Source: Muscardinus avellanarius
Taxonomy: Eukaryota; Chordata; Mammalia; Rodentia; Gliridae
NCBI GenBank assembly: GCA_963383645.1
Contig: OY726567.1
Coordinates: forward strand, 66,864,552-66,928,551
Length of the DNA: 64,000 nt
Direction of reading: 5' to 3'
Shown: piece by piece, positions 1-11,143 of the stretch
Layout: every line of letters starts with the position of its first letter
Numbering within the stretch: position 1 is the stretch's first letter
Notes under the pieces: model-generated
What the model was told of the DNA's origin: nothing
Databases searched by the model: none
What the model saw: the letters and a program-made list of their open reading frames with translations, nothing else
Made by a program: the position numbers and the translations under genes

Positions 1-830
1 AATATGTGCAGACCTTCCAGCTACTTACCTCCTTATATGACTTCACTTGGAAGTCTATACTGTTGCTCCTAGAACAAACCCTAACACTCTTGGAAAGGGA
101 GAGAGCTCATCAGGAAACCTGGGAGGTGGGCAACTATTATGATGCTGCTGAAATCCCAACACAAGAACCTCCTTTCAAATTCTCATTGGGGCAGAGGCTC
201 TTCTTACTCAGGACCCTAAATAAAATCCAGAGGATATGAAACATGAGTGGGAGAAAAATCATGACCTATATTTTATAAAAGAAAATTTGAGTAAAAATAA
301 AGTTAAACCCCTCATTTATGGGCAACTGGGAGCCATACATCAAGGCCCACAAAAACTCCCAAAGACCTTCCTGGAAATACTCAAAGGAACCATTATTAAA
401 TTCACTAATTTGACCCTGGAGTCAGTAGAAGGGGAGGCCATCCTTAGAGATAAAACTTAGACTTAATTAGCACCTGATGTGAAGTGGAAGCTCCAAAAGT
501 TGGTGTCAGATATTGAAAAATCCACCTTGGATCAAGAAATGCAGGCTGCCAATTCAGTTTCTTATAACAGGGGCTTGGAAAGGGAAAACTAGAAGGAAAG
601 ATGCAGTGGAAAAGTTCTGGCTCCCATGCATGTGGGCACCAATACCATGCTAGACCAGGCTCAGGACTGCTTTAGGTGTGGGAAGCAGTGACATTTCAAG
701 TGCAAACATTCGCAGCAAGGAGGCCACCAGTTCACCTCAAAACCTTGCCCATTGTGTAAGGGGGACCCACTGAAAGTCCAAGAGTCTCAAGATGCAGAGG
801 GATCTAGTACCCTCACACCCAAATCCTCAT
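1..830 (+). pseudogene. ERV-A gag remnant (capsid and nucleocapsid)
   Basis: Two open stretches (6-239 and 236-460) overlap by one codon in different frames and resemble gammaretroviral capsid, with ERERAHQ and later GAIHQGPQKLPKTFLE in the major-homology neighbourhood. A cysteine-rich stretch near 660-780 is a double zinc-knuckle nucleocapsid with an internal stop. Non-functional. Confidence 0.75.
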
Positions 831-1110
831 GAATGTGGGTGCCAGATTCTCCACATTGCCTTTTTACCGTGGTCTAAGATCCTCCCATAAAGTGATCGTT
901 CAGGGCATATGGGGCCAACAACCCCTTGAGCACTTCTGTACTCAAGACTTAGCCTGATTCTGGGGTGACCTCCACCTCTCTCATTCCTTTTTAGTCATAT
1001 CAGAGACCCCAGCTACACTGTTAGGAAGAGATATAATGTCAAAAGCCAAGGTGGGAATAATGATCCTTTCAGAGACATCTGGGTGTTTCCATTTAATGGA
1101 AATAGAAGGG

Positions 1111-2686
1111 ATCAACAATCTCTTCAAGGAAGTAATAGCAGAAAATTTTCCAAACATAGAGCAAGAGGTTGATACACAGGTCCAGGAAACTTATAGAACC
1201 CCCTTTAGACAGGATCGGAGAAGAGGATCCCCATGCCACATCATTGTCAAAATTACCAATGTGGAAGCCAAGCAGAGAATCTTAAAGGCAACAAAAACAA
1301 AGGGCCAAGTGACATTCAGAGGCAAACCAATTAGAATCACTCCAGACTTCCCAAACCAAGTCATGAGAGCCAGAAGGGCTTGGAGTAACATATTCCAAAC
1401 TCTGAAAGAAAACAACTTCCAGCCAAAAATTTCCTACCCAGCAAAACTTTCTATCAAATTAGATGGGGAAATAAGAAGGTTCCACGACAAACAGAAACTG
1501 AAGGAATTTATGTCTTCAAAACCAGCGCTAGAGAAAATACTCAAAGAGATTAACTACAAAGAAGAATTAGGTAACACACATCAGAACTAGAGAAACAAGA
1601 TTTTCCATCCAACAGACAACTAAGATTGGTTATCTTTGGAGATTCATTATTTATTTTAGCCTTTTACCTATTTCTAAATTGTATTGTTTGCTTTTATTGT
1701 TGCTAATTTTTAGGATTTCTAGTTGGAATATTAATATACCTTCAGATATAGCATTTGGAAATGTTTTATCCCATTCTATCAGTAACTTTTAACTCTGTTT
1801 ACATTGTCTTTGGATATACGATATTTTTTTAATTTTTAGGGAGTTTGTTTACCTTTCTGTTGCTTGTGCCATTGAAATAATATCCAAGAAATCACTGCCA
1901 ATTTCAATGTTGTGAGGTTTAATGACCCAGATTTTCTTCTAAAAGTTTATAGTCTTAAGATTTATATTTAGGTCTTTTATCTATTTTGAGTTAATATTTG
2001 TATATGGTGTTAGGTAAGGGTCCAATTTTATTCTTTTTCATGTAATTATTATTTTTCAACAATATTTAGTTAAAAGATTATTATTTCCTCCACCAAATGT
2101 TCATGGAAACCTTGTCAAAAATAACTTAACAATATATGGAAGAATTTATCTCTAGGCTTTTACTTAACTCCAATGGTTTATATATCTGCCTTTATAACAG
2201 TACTACACTGTTTCAATTACTGTAGCTTTATATGGTTTGAAATCAGAAAATATGCATCTTCTAGCTTTGTTGTTTTTCGAGATCATTTTGGGTATCTAGA
2301 GTCCTTGGTCCATATCAGGATAGATTTTTTGTGAAAAATAAATAAATAAATGTATGATAGTTTCACCTAAAAAAAAAAAAGAAAAAATATTCTCTGGTAA
2401 GAAAGAAAGCAAAAAGAAATATTGAAATGTTATCTTTAAGTCATCAAAAGCTTGGTATCAGACAAATGAAACTGTTCTGTGAGATTATCATTGTTAATTT
2501 TGGATAAATTGCTATAATACTAGATGTCAACCACTAAGCCAAGCATGGGAAGGAGGGATGGGGAGGGAACGGGGTGAGGATCAGGTAGGGGCTAACTGGG
2601 TGATGTGTGCATGTATGTCTACAAAAGTTTTTTGATCCCATTATGATGTATGAATACAGTACACCAATAAAAAAGTTTAAAAAAAT
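1111..2686 (+). mobile_element. L1 insertion into ERV-A, internally chimeric
   Basis: ERV-A sequence AATGGAAATAGA is duplicated at 1095-1106 and 2687-2698, which marks one target-primed insertion. The left part (about 1111-1590) is sense L1 ORF1p C-terminal half (INNLFKEVIAENFPN through the RRM and C-terminal domain). The right part (about 2505-2686) is the sense L1 3' UTR with an A-rich tail; the same UTR occurs antisense at 42333-42480. Between them, 1640-2390 reads as L1 ORF2 in antisense, of an older-looking type. Confidence 0.75.
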
Positions 2687-2698
2687 AATGGAAATAGA

Positions 2699-3868
2699 TA
2701 TCAATCCAACAGTAGACAGATGGCAGAATGGTGGGATGGGCCCTTTGCACCAAACCTGTCCTCATTAAGCTGAGGGACCTGTCTACCTTTCCCCAACAAA
2801 AGCAATACCCCCTCAGACCTGAGGTAAAAGAAGGGCTGTTGCCCATTGCAAATCATTTGTTAAGCTTAGGCTTATTAGTAAAATGTGTCAGTCCCTATAG
2901 CACCACTATCCTGGGTGTGTAAAGGGAAAGACAGTGGCATTCGGTCTAAGGTCTCAGGCATATCAATGTGGCAGTGATCCCACTCCACCCTGCTGTTCCT
3001 AATCCTTATACCTTACTGATGCAAATTCCCAGTGGAACCCAGTGCTATTCTTTCCTGTATCTAAAAGATGTCTTTTTCTGCATTCCTCTCCATTCAGATA
3101 GCCAGTTTCTTTTTGCCTTTGAGGACAAAGAGTTGGTGGGTGCCAGTTGACTTGGACAGGGTTGCACCAGCAGTTCAGGAATAGCCGCACATATTTGGAA
3201 AGGCCTTGGCTAAGGACCTGGAGAACTGGAATTCCCCCTAGGCCATGCTCCTCCAATATTTAGATGAACTTTTTTTGGCTTGTCCTTCCCTGAGAGATTG
3301 CAAGGAGGCAACAAAATCTCTTTGTAACTTTCTGGCTCAAAGAGGCTATAAAATTTTAAAGGAAAATTCCCAACTTTGTGAGACCCAGGTTACTTACTTG
3401 AGAATCATACTAAGGGGGGGGGATTCTTGCTCTTTAGGGTGAGAGAAAGTGCAGACTATATTTTATTTAGGAAAGTTTTCTTTTCCCTAATACCATACAA
3501 CAACTTCAGGACTGTTGGCAACCACAGGTTATTGTTGTATATGAATTCTGGGCTATGCTGAAATAGTACAACCCTTCTACAGATTTCTTAAAGAATACCA
3601 GGAATGTCCTAAACTCCCACAGTGGCCCTCTACAGCAAGGCAGGCACTTGAAATGTTAAAATAGATCCTGAGTGAGGCACTGGCCCTCCGGTTGCCTATG
3701 AAAAATAAATTCAATTTGCACTTCTCCAAAAAGAAGGGAGTGGTATTAGGAGTGTTGACACAAAATAAGGGAGGAACTCCGAAGCCTGCAGCTTATCTCA
3801 GCAAAGAGCTTGACCCTGTAGCTTGTGGTGGCCACCTTGCATAAGAGCAAAGGCTTCAGTGGGTACTC
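2699..3868 (+). pseudogene. ERV-A reverse transcriptase remnant
   Basis: Frames broken by several stops and shifts encode RT landmarks: LRPEVKEGLLPIANHLLSLG, a FAFEDKE segment, YLDELFLACPS (degenerate YXDD) and TQVTYLRIILRGG, then the connection region ending YLSKELDPVACG near 3830. Typical class I order; inactive. Confidence 0.8.
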
Positions 3869-3873
3869 TAGTC

Positions 3874-4863
3874 TGTTACGGTTTGGGGTAACTGTTCCCG
3901 AGGACCTGTTAGGCTCCCAGAAACTGTTCCCGTAAACGCGGGGTCCTTGTCCAGACTTAGGATAGATATACACTAGTCTAAACTCTTGCTGAAGACTTAA
4001 ATGAGTTTATTATTACAAAGATAGAAATAAAGAATACAGTTACAGCCCTATACTATCACAGGCTAGTATAGGGAGGTGGCCTGAAACAAAGTCACTGGAG
4101 TTCAAAATACAAAACAGCTTTTATAGATACAAAGTCCTCCATCTTGCTCTATCATGTAATCCTATGACCTAGGTGTAAGTCTGCCCCTTGACTCTGTGCA
4201 GACCTCTTTTGTTATACTTATGGGAATTTCTGGCCTGGCAAAAAACCTCTCCCGCGTAACTGCAGGTTTAAGCCTAGGTTTCTTTTGTTAAGAACAGAAT
4301 GATTCACAAGGTCAGGGGCCACATGGTATCTGCTCCCCTTTCACAAAGGTCAATGCCTTCCTCCCATACTCTTGGAGAATTCTTATGCAAACCTGTTTTT
4401 ATTATTATTTTTATTTATATATATATTTTTTGGTGGTACTGGGGTTCCTGGAAACCCTTCTACCTCTGGGCTTCACTCCCAGACCCATTTTATATATATA
4501 TATATTTTTAAATTTGGAAACAGGGTCTCTTAAGCCAGTGAGGCTGGCTTAGAACCTGCGTGATCCTCCTGTCTACGCCTCCCAAGTGAGGGGATTACAA
4601 GTGTGCGCCACCACGCCCAGTGCAAACCTGTTTTTAGAATGTGAAAGTCCTAGGTCCCAACTCCTCTATCCACTTGCTAATTACTTTTACTGAGGGTACT
4701 TTGCATTATAACAACTACTTAAATGCCTGGCAGTAACCAGGCACTAACTGCTTTTCTTTTTTACAGATCTGAACTCCACTTTCTATAAACCAATTTTTGA
4801 AATATATTAATAACTAAAACTTAATTTTTGAATCTTTTTAGGTCATTTCCTAATACTGGTACA
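3874..4863 (-). mobile_element. Antisense solo LTR inserted in ERV-A pol
   Basis: On the minus strand it starts TGTACC and ends GTAACA. A five-base duplication TAGTC flanks it (3869-3873 and 4864-4868). Removing it joins ERV-A RT/connection to RNase H. About 755 bases of LTR remain after subtracting an inserted SINE (4402-4620). No internal retroviral sequence is attached, so it is a solo LTR younger than ERV-A. Confidence 0.85.
4402..4620 (-). mobile_element. SINE in the solo LTR
   Basis: Dimeric 7SL/tRNA SINE, antisense, poly(T) at its left. Perfect 16-base duplication TGCAAACCTGTTTTTA at 4386-4401 and 4621-4636. Confidence 0.92.
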
Positions 4864-4868
4864 TAGTC

Positions 4869-5040
4869 CTCAAAGCCCAAAAACTAACATTAGGGACACT
4901 TCTTACAGTACGAACTCCCCATTGTCTCTGGAGCCTATTAGAATCAAAAGAATACCTGTGGCTCTTAGACAGCTACATCCTTAAATATCTTTATGGACAT
5001 CCTTTAAATATCTTTATGGACAGATCTGATATCCTTAAAT
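4869..5040 (+). pseudogene. ERV-A RNase H start, then a short duplicated patch
   Basis: Encodes the class I segment AQKLTLGTLLTVRTPH followed by a LLDSYILKY-like stretch. From 4978 to 5040 a roughly 24-base unit (CCTTAAATATCTTTATGGAC) is partly repeated, then L1 begins. Confidence 0.7.
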
Positions 5041-5045
5041 TAATT

Positions 5046-7188
5046 TATGCCTTTCAACCCACCCTCCTTCCTGCCCAGAAACATGGAGGACCCCATGTTT
5101 AAGTACATTGTGTTTTTTAGAGAATTTCCTTCTTCCTCCCTCCCATCCCCTCATTTAGGTTGTCTTGTTCGCTCCTCTGTAGGATTTCCTTTTTCATCTA
5201 GAGTTCCTCCTATGACCCATTTCTCCTCAGCTTTCACATATTAGGGAAAGCATCTGATTTCTTATTTTTTGTGACTGACTAATCTCACTTAGCATAATGT
5301 CCTCCAGTTCATCCATTTCCCTGAAAATGATGTAATTGAGTTATTTTAATGGCTGAGTAAAATTCCATTGTGTACATATCCCACAGTTTTGTAATCCATT
5401 CATCTGTTGATGGACATCTTGGCTGGTTCCATAGTTTGACTATGGTGAATTGTGCAGCTATGAACATAGATACACATGCATTAGTTTGGTAGTTTTGTTT
5501 ATTTTCTTTTGGGTAGATACCCAGAAGTGGTATTGCTGGATCAAATGGTAGATTTGTTCCCATTATTCTGAGGATTCTCCATACTGTTTTCCAAAGTGGT
5601 TGCACTAATTTGCAATCCCACCAACAATGTTTTAGAGTTCCCACTTCTCCACATCCTCATGAGCATCTGTTGTTTGTGTTTTGAATGATGGCCATTCTAG
5701 TTGGAGTTAGGTGAAATCTCAGGGTAGTTTTGATTTGCATCTCTCTGTTTACAGTGATGTTGAGCATTTCTTCATGTATTTATTGTCCATTTGAATTTCT
5801 TCTTTTGTGAAGTGTCTATTTAGTTCGCTTGCCCATTTTGTTATTGGATGATTTGGTTTTTAGTGTTGAGTTTCTTGAGTTCTCTGTATATTCTGGATAT
5901 TAGTCCTCTATCGGAGGTGTAGGTGGCAAAAATCTTCTCCCATTCTGTTGACTCTCGGTTGAGATTCTTGAGTTTCCTTTGCTGAACAGAAGCTTTTCAG
6001 TTTTATGCAATCCCACAAATTGATTCACTTTTTAATTTGTTGTGCCTTTGGGGTCTTGTTGAAAAAGTGTTTATCTGTGCCTATGTGTTGTAGTGTTGGA
6101 CCTATGCCCTCTTCAAGGAGCTTCAAGGTCTCTGGTTTGATTTCCAAGTCTTTGATCCATCTTGAATTACTCTTGTGCAGGGTGAGAAAGTAGGATTAAT
6201 TTCCAGTTTTCTGCATATGGTTAACCAGTTTTGCCAACACCATTTGTTGAACATGGTATCTTTTTTCCAGTGCATGATTCTGGGCCCTTTGTAAAAAATC
6301 AATTGGCTGAAAGTGTGAGGACTTGTTTCTGGGTCTTCTATTCTGCTCCATTGGTCTATGTATCTGTTTTTGTGCCAATACCATGCTGTTTTTATTACAA
6401 TGGCTTTGTAGTATAGTTTAGAGTTAGGTATTGTGATTCCTCCTGCATGGTTTTTGTTGTGAGAGCTACTTTGGCTATTCTAGGCTTTTTGTTATTCTAG
6501 ATAAATTTAGGACTAATTTTGCTATGGCTGTGAGAAATGATCTTGGTAGTTTAATGGGCATTGTGTTAAGTCTGTAGATCACTTTTGGAAGAATGCCCAT
6601 TTTAATGATATTTATTCTGCCAATCCATGAACATGGAAACTATTTCCATCTTCTAAGATCTATGATTTCTTTTTTCAATGTTTTATAATTTTCCTTGTAG
6701 AGATCTTTTACCTCCTTGGTTAAGTTTATTCCTAAGTATTTTATTTTTTTGTGGGTGATCCTGAGTGGAAGTGTTTTCTGAATTTCTTTTTCAGTGGATT
6801 GATGGTTGGTGTACAGGAAAGCTTCTGATTTTTTAAGATTGATTTTGTATCCAGACACTTTGCTGAATTTGTTGATCAGTTCTATAAGCCTTTTGGTTGA
6901 GTTTGTTGGGTTTTCTAAATATAGTATCATGTCATCTGAAAATAGTGAAAGTTTGAGTTCTTCTTTTCCTATTTGTACTCCTTTGATTTCCTTTTCTTGC
7001 CTTATTGCTCTCGCTAGAGTCTCTAGTACTACATTGAAGAGAAGTGGTAGTAAGAGACATCCTTGTCTCGTTCCTGTGTTTAAGGGGAATTCTTGAAGTT
7101 TTTCCCCATTATATATGATGTTGGCAGTGGGGATATGTTCCTTCTATTCCAATTCTCTGCAGTGTTTTTATCATAAATGGATGTTGAA
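5046..7188 (-). mobile_element. Antisense L1, ORF2 3' half and part of 3' UTR
   Basis: Reads on the minus strand as L1 ORF2. It shows [20 protein letters not shown] (6640-6930) and the C-terminal part with [19 protein letters not shown] and [13 protein letters not shown] (5309-5644). It is truncated at about 7188, next to a SINE, and its 3' UTR stops near 5046 without a poly(A) tract. Frameshifts are present, so it is inactive. The copy at 42333-42995 is the same family. Confidence 0.93.
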
Positions 7189-7189
7189 T

Positions 7190-7512
7190 TTTTTTTCTTT
7201 TTTTTTTTTTGGTGGTACTGGGGTTCCTGGAAGCCCTTCTACCTCCGGGCTACACTCCCAGACCGATTTTTACATTTTTATTTTGGAAACAGGGTCTTCT
7301 GGAAGACTGGTGATTTTGGATGGTTGTATTCCTGGGGATAGAGCCCAGGCATTCCACCTCCAAGCTACACCCCCAGTACTTTTCATTTTGAAGCAGTGTC
7401 TCCCTAAGTTGCTCAGGTCTTGCTAAATTGTTAACATCGGCCTCCAACCTGAAATCCTCTTGTCTCAGCCTTCCAAGTACTGAGATTACAGGAGTACCAG
7501 TGTGGCTGGCTT
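7190..7512 (-). mobile_element. Two abutting SINE pieces
   Basis: A younger type (GGTGGTACTGGGGTTCCTGG) at 7190-7302 is joined to an older degenerate copy at about 7310-7512. Both antisense. Confidence 0.8.
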
Positions 7513-7687
7513 GGAAGTGACGATCTTTTTATTTCTCCAACTCCACTGCAGTATCCTCAGTTGTGCCAGCATTTCCCCAAAGACTGTCTGGGTCCCTTTC
7601 TCTGAATGGTCTACGTTATGTATGTATGTGAGTGTGTGGGTGCATTGTGTCTATTTTTATCTAACTGATTGGAAGTGGGATCTTCTA

Positions 7688-8268
7688 TTTTTTTATTATT
7701 TTTATTTTTTGGTACTAGGGATGGAACCCAGGAGTGTACTCTCTTTCATCTATATCCTAAGACTTTTTTATTTTTTAGTTTGAAGCAGGGTCTCATGAAG
7801 TTGCTAAGGCTGGCCCCAAACTTGCAATCCTTTTGTATCAGCCTCCCAAGTACTGGGATTACAAGCCTGCAACCTTGTCCCTGCCCTCTCTTGCAATTAC
7901 AGTGAGTTAGGTAATCTTATAACTTGAGCATGATTTTGTATGTATTGCATTTTCCTAAATTACTTCACTACAATGACAGACAAGACAGATAAGATGGTAA
8001 TAGATTCTGATTATAGCACAACATGTCCATATCAATGGTCCATTCAGTTATTCCTTTTTTTTTTTTTTTTTTTTTTTTTTTGCGGTACCAAGATTGGAAC
8101 CCAGGGTCATTCTACCCCTGAGCTATGCCCCCAGCTCTATTTTTTACTCTTTATTTTGAAACAGGGTCTCGCTGAGTTGTGGAGGGCCTCACTAAGTAGC
8201 TTTGGCTGTCTGCGAACCACAATCCTCCTGGCTCAGCCTCCCGAATGCTGGGATTACAAGTGTGCGCT
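7688..8268 (-). mobile_element. Two antisense SINEs (7688-7885 and 8047-8268)
   Basis: Each has poly(T), a tRNA-like half (TGGAACCCAGG) and a 7SL half ending CTGGGATTACAAG. About 160 bases of AT-rich sequence without features separate them. Confidence 0.85.
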
Positions 8269-8465
8269 AGTTATTAGTTATTAAGTGCTTCTTTATTTAA
8301 CACTTCAAATGTCACTGCATTGTTGAACAAGACAGACATGGTTTCTACCATCATGGATCTTGCATTTTGGTGGAGTCACATTATCAAATTAAATAGGATA
8401 AAATACCAAAATTTTATTGTAAAATATGTGGTTGGTATCAGTGAGATATTCTCTTTGATGAGGTG

Positions 8466-8474
8466 TGTGTGTGA

Positions 8475-8516
<42 letters not shown>

Positions 8517-8776
8517 TATTGGGGATTAAACCCAAGGGCTCTCTAACTCTGAACTATACCCCAACCTCTTTTTAATTTTTTTTTGAAACTCAGAATCACA
8601 CAGGGACATTCTATCTCTCAGCCATACCTCACCTCTATTTTTATTCTTTATTTTTAAAACATGGTCTATGTTTCAAAGAACCTCACTAAGGAACTGAGGC
8701 TGACTTCAAACCTGCAATCCTCTTGTCTCAGTCTCCCAAGTACTGGGATTACAGGTGTGCATCACCATACCTAGCA
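8466..8776 (-). mobile_element. Degenerate SINE with (GT)n at its tail end
   Basis: A (GT)n tract of about 50 bases (8466-8514) leads into an old antisense SINE ending CACCATACCTAGC. Two tRNA-like halves suggest two merged insertions. Confidence 0.75.
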
Positions 8777-8906
8777 GGCAAAGCCTCTCTTGTTGGTTAT
8801 GACAGTGTCTCCATTTTCTGGAAAAAAGGCCAAAATGATTATCTGATATGAAAACTAGGAGGAGAGCTGGGTCATCACTGACCCAGCCTTCATTGCAGCC
8901 TCTCTG

Positions 8907-9820
8907 ATGCCCTCTTATATCTTTTTCAGAATGAAGCCCTGAGAACCCCCAGGGAAGTGGCTAGGAAGACCATCTTGCTTTCGCAGGTGGGAGTTGGGAT
9001 GCTGGCCAACGTCATCCTCTTCTCCCACAACATCTCCCCAGCCTTGCTCGGCCTCAGATTACGGCCCATGCAGGTTATCCTCGCCCACATGGCTGTGGCC
9101 AACTCCTCACTTCTCCTGTCCACTGCACTCACCCACATGATGGCAGCAGCCTTTGTTCTCAGGAACCCCCTGTCCAGTCTTGGGTGCAAGCTGGTGTATT
9201 ACATCTTCCTGGCGGCTTGCAGCACATCCCTGTCCTCCACCTGTGTCCTGAGCACCTACCGCTTCCTCACTCTGGTTCCTAGGACCCCAGGACGGGCGGG
9301 GCTCAGAGACAGAGTCCCAAAGGCCACTGAGTTTTCTTGCTGCACCTGCTGGCTGTTTGCTGTCATGTTGAATATTTACATTCCTGTGAAGATGGATGGT
9401 CCACAGGACATGCGCAGTGGCACTAAAACCCACGGCAGGTGGTTCTGTTTGACTTCAGGTCCCGTTGTAGTCATGGTTTCCTTGAAACTCATCCACGATC
9501 CTGTATTAATTTGCCTCATGGTGGGGACCAGCGGCTCCTTGGTGCTTCTCCTGCACAGACACCGCCAGAGACTGCAGCACATCCACAGCCCCAAACAGCA
9601 CAAAGGCCGCCCCGAGGCCAGAGCGGCGCACACTGTCCTGATGCTGGTGGTGGCCTTTGTCTGCTGTCACCTGGTGAATGCCATTTTGTCTTCTCATACT
9701 AATCCAGCTCTAGCCTCTCATCTTTTGTGGCTGGAGGTCTCTGATGTCCTGATTACATGTTTCCCCACCGTGCGCCCCTTATTGTTGGTCTTTAGAGATC
9801 CTAGGACTCTTTGTCTCTGA
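8907..9820 (+). pseudogene. Vomeronasal type-1 receptor (V1R) with one N-terminal frameshift
   Basis: Intronless seven-transmembrane pheromone receptor. The body encodes family landmarks: QNEALRT near the N-terminus, RPMQVILAHMAVANS in TM2, CSTSLSSTCVLSTYRFLTL in TM3/loop 2, LLLHRHRQRLQHI, EARAAHTVLMLVV in TM6, and FPTVRPLLLVFRDPR in TM7. From QNEAL to the stop it is open for about 298 codons, near full family length. The natural ATG (8907-8909, MPSYIFF) is out of frame with the body by one missing base, most likely in the T run 8922-8926. No other in-frame Met precedes TM1, since a TGA lies at 8879. The C-terminal tail is short (ends RTLCL). It could be a young pseudogene or a homopolymer sequencing error. 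Confidence 0.85.
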
Positions 9821-9845
9821 CTTGAAATGTTGAAAATCACTCTTG

Positions 9846-9944
9846 AGCCAGGAGTGGTGGCGCATGCTTGTAATCCCAGTACTTGAGAGGCTGAGACAAG
9901 AGGGTTGCAGGTTCCCGGCCAGCCTCAGCAATCTAAGGAGGCCC
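9846..9944 (+). mobile_element. SINE left half, cut by an LTR
   Basis: A 7SL-like half starting GAGCCAGGAGTGGTGGCGCA stops at about 9944, where the plus-strand LTR begins. The tRNA half was not found nearby. Confidence 0.8.
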
Positions 9945-10425
9945 TGTGTGGGAAACTCTTCTAAGTCTAAAGAATATTGGCTTAAGAATTCATAGCTTTT
10001 TGCTTGCTTTGGCAGAAGACTGTCTTTCTTAAGGAAACTAAAGACAGTGACCTTGATGCTTCTTCACTTTCTTCCCTTTGTCCTCCTATTTTACTATACC
10101 TTTTGCTTGCTTTGCTTAAGGATATAAGGCCACCTCAAGGAGGGAGCTGAAGACAGCCACCTCTGCCACTCTTGCAATAGTTGCTAGATAACAGCTTAAC
10201 GTCTAAAGCATTTTTAGCACAATGCTCTGCCCCTTAGCCAGAGATGGTCAATGATTTAATAACCCAATCTTAGTTCTGTAAGCCTGCAATAAAAGAAAGC
10301 TGATTTTTGCTGGGGGAGTTTGGTTCTCCTGCCTTCTCCCCTCTCACCTCTTTAAGACCAGGAATAGAGTGTCAAGAGCATTCTTTTTCATGACATCGTT
10401 CTGTGTCCTGCTGGTACAGAGTTCA
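9945..10425 (+). mobile_element. ERV-D: plus-strand LTR
   Basis: Starts TGTGTGGGAAACTC and ends GGTACA at 10418 or TTCA at 10425. It contains AATAAA (in GCAATAAAAGAAAGC, about 10290) as the polyadenylation signal. It is followed within a few bases by a primer-binding site, so it is the 5' LTR of a provirus whose body is lost. About 480 bases long. Confidence 0.75.
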
Positions 10426-10431
10426 GCAAAG

Positions 10432-10449
10432 TGGTGCCCCATGTGAGGA
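10432..10449 (+). other. Retroviral primer-binding site, tRNA-Met type
   Basis: TGGTGCCCCATGTGAGGA differs at one position from the complement of the 3' end of elongator tRNA-Met (TGGTGCCCCGTGTGAGGA, established sequence). Position just downstream of the LTR supports it. Confidence 0.8.
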
Positions 10450-10749
10450 GGATTGCTCTGGAGATTTCAGAGTTGGGAGCCACTCAGTGAGATAGAGAGG
10501 ATCCGATTGGTCCCGTTTACTTTATTCTGGTAAAGAACAGCGGCTCCCACTTGGGAGAGACACCAATGAGTGGAACTTTCAGTGAGAGGTTTCCTATCAT
10601 GGGTAATAGTCTAGACAGGGAGTAGCAGGTCTTCACAGTAATCCAGTATTGCCTATGGTTCTCAGAGAAGTTCTCAGCTTTAGAATTATGGGAACTCATC
10701 AGACCTGCTTCATACCCTCTCCGTATTCCTTCTTCTTAGAGGCTGGAAC
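10450..10749 (+). other. Remainder of the ERV-D leader
   Basis: No gene recognised. Sequence continues from the primer-binding site and stops where the antisense LTR of ERV-B begins at about 10750. That junction is a deletion or inversion breakpoint. Confidence 0.45.
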
Positions 10750-11125
10750 CAATTAATTCCAGGGCAAGCCTTTTGATGTGATTTTGAGGATTCACTATCT
10801 TATATCTTGTTTAGTCTTTCCATTTGCTCCTGACCTAATGCAGGTGTAGCCCCCACCCCCTGTCTCTGGTTGTTTAACAAAGCCAGAGATACCCTCTTCC
10901 CGGTCCTTGGGGAGTTTTAGCCTATCCGCTAGACGTTATTTATTATGTAAACTTGTCTTTAAATTATGAAGGCCCTGGGCTGCAACTCTTTTGCATTCTT
11001 GCTAATCACTTTTGGTGCCCGGAACTCTGCAGGGTAACAGCCGCCTCCTCCTCCCTGCCTGAGTGTCTGCGCTACACCAAAGCTATTTTCCAAAGCGTTT
11101 TCCAATACCGGCACATTCCCTATCA
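10750..11125 (-). mobile_element. ERV-B 3' LTR, truncated
   Basis: Collinear with the 5' LTR copy at 15487-16127 once the SINE in that copy is removed. It starts TGATAGGGAATGTG on the minus strand. The R-U5 part (15212-15486 in the other copy) is missing. Confidence 0.88.
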
Positions 11126-11143
11126 ATCCTCCCTCTTTCTTTT
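11126..11143 (-). other. ERV-B polypurine tract
   Basis: On the minus strand AAAAGAAAGAGGGAGGAT lies immediately before the LTR start, as expected for the plus-strand primer of retroviral reverse transcription. Confidence 0.85.

Larger units (their letters stand above)
1..5040 (+). mobile_element. ERV-A: class I (gammaretrovirus-like) gag-pro-pol relic
   Basis: A decayed endogenous retrovirus entering from the left edge. In order: capsid-like gag (1-460), nucleocapsid with CX2C fingers broken by a stop (about 660-780), a protease remnant whose active-site triplet is no longer Asp-Thr-Gly (about 835-1094), RT (2699-3868, with YLDELFLA at the catalytic position), and the RNase H start (4869-4990). 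Many stops and shifts are present. It is split by an L1 insertion (1111-2686) and by an antisense solo LTR (3874-4863). No env is seen; an L1 abuts its right end near 5046. Confidence 0.85.

Noticed and set aside
1036..1590. 184-codon plus-strand frame that looks like a gene
   Set aside because: It is the ERV-A protease remnant running into L1 ORF1; a fusion created by the insertion.
5309..5644. 111-codon minus-strand frame
   Set aside because: C-terminal part of L1 ORF2, as at 42683-43051; not a host gene.
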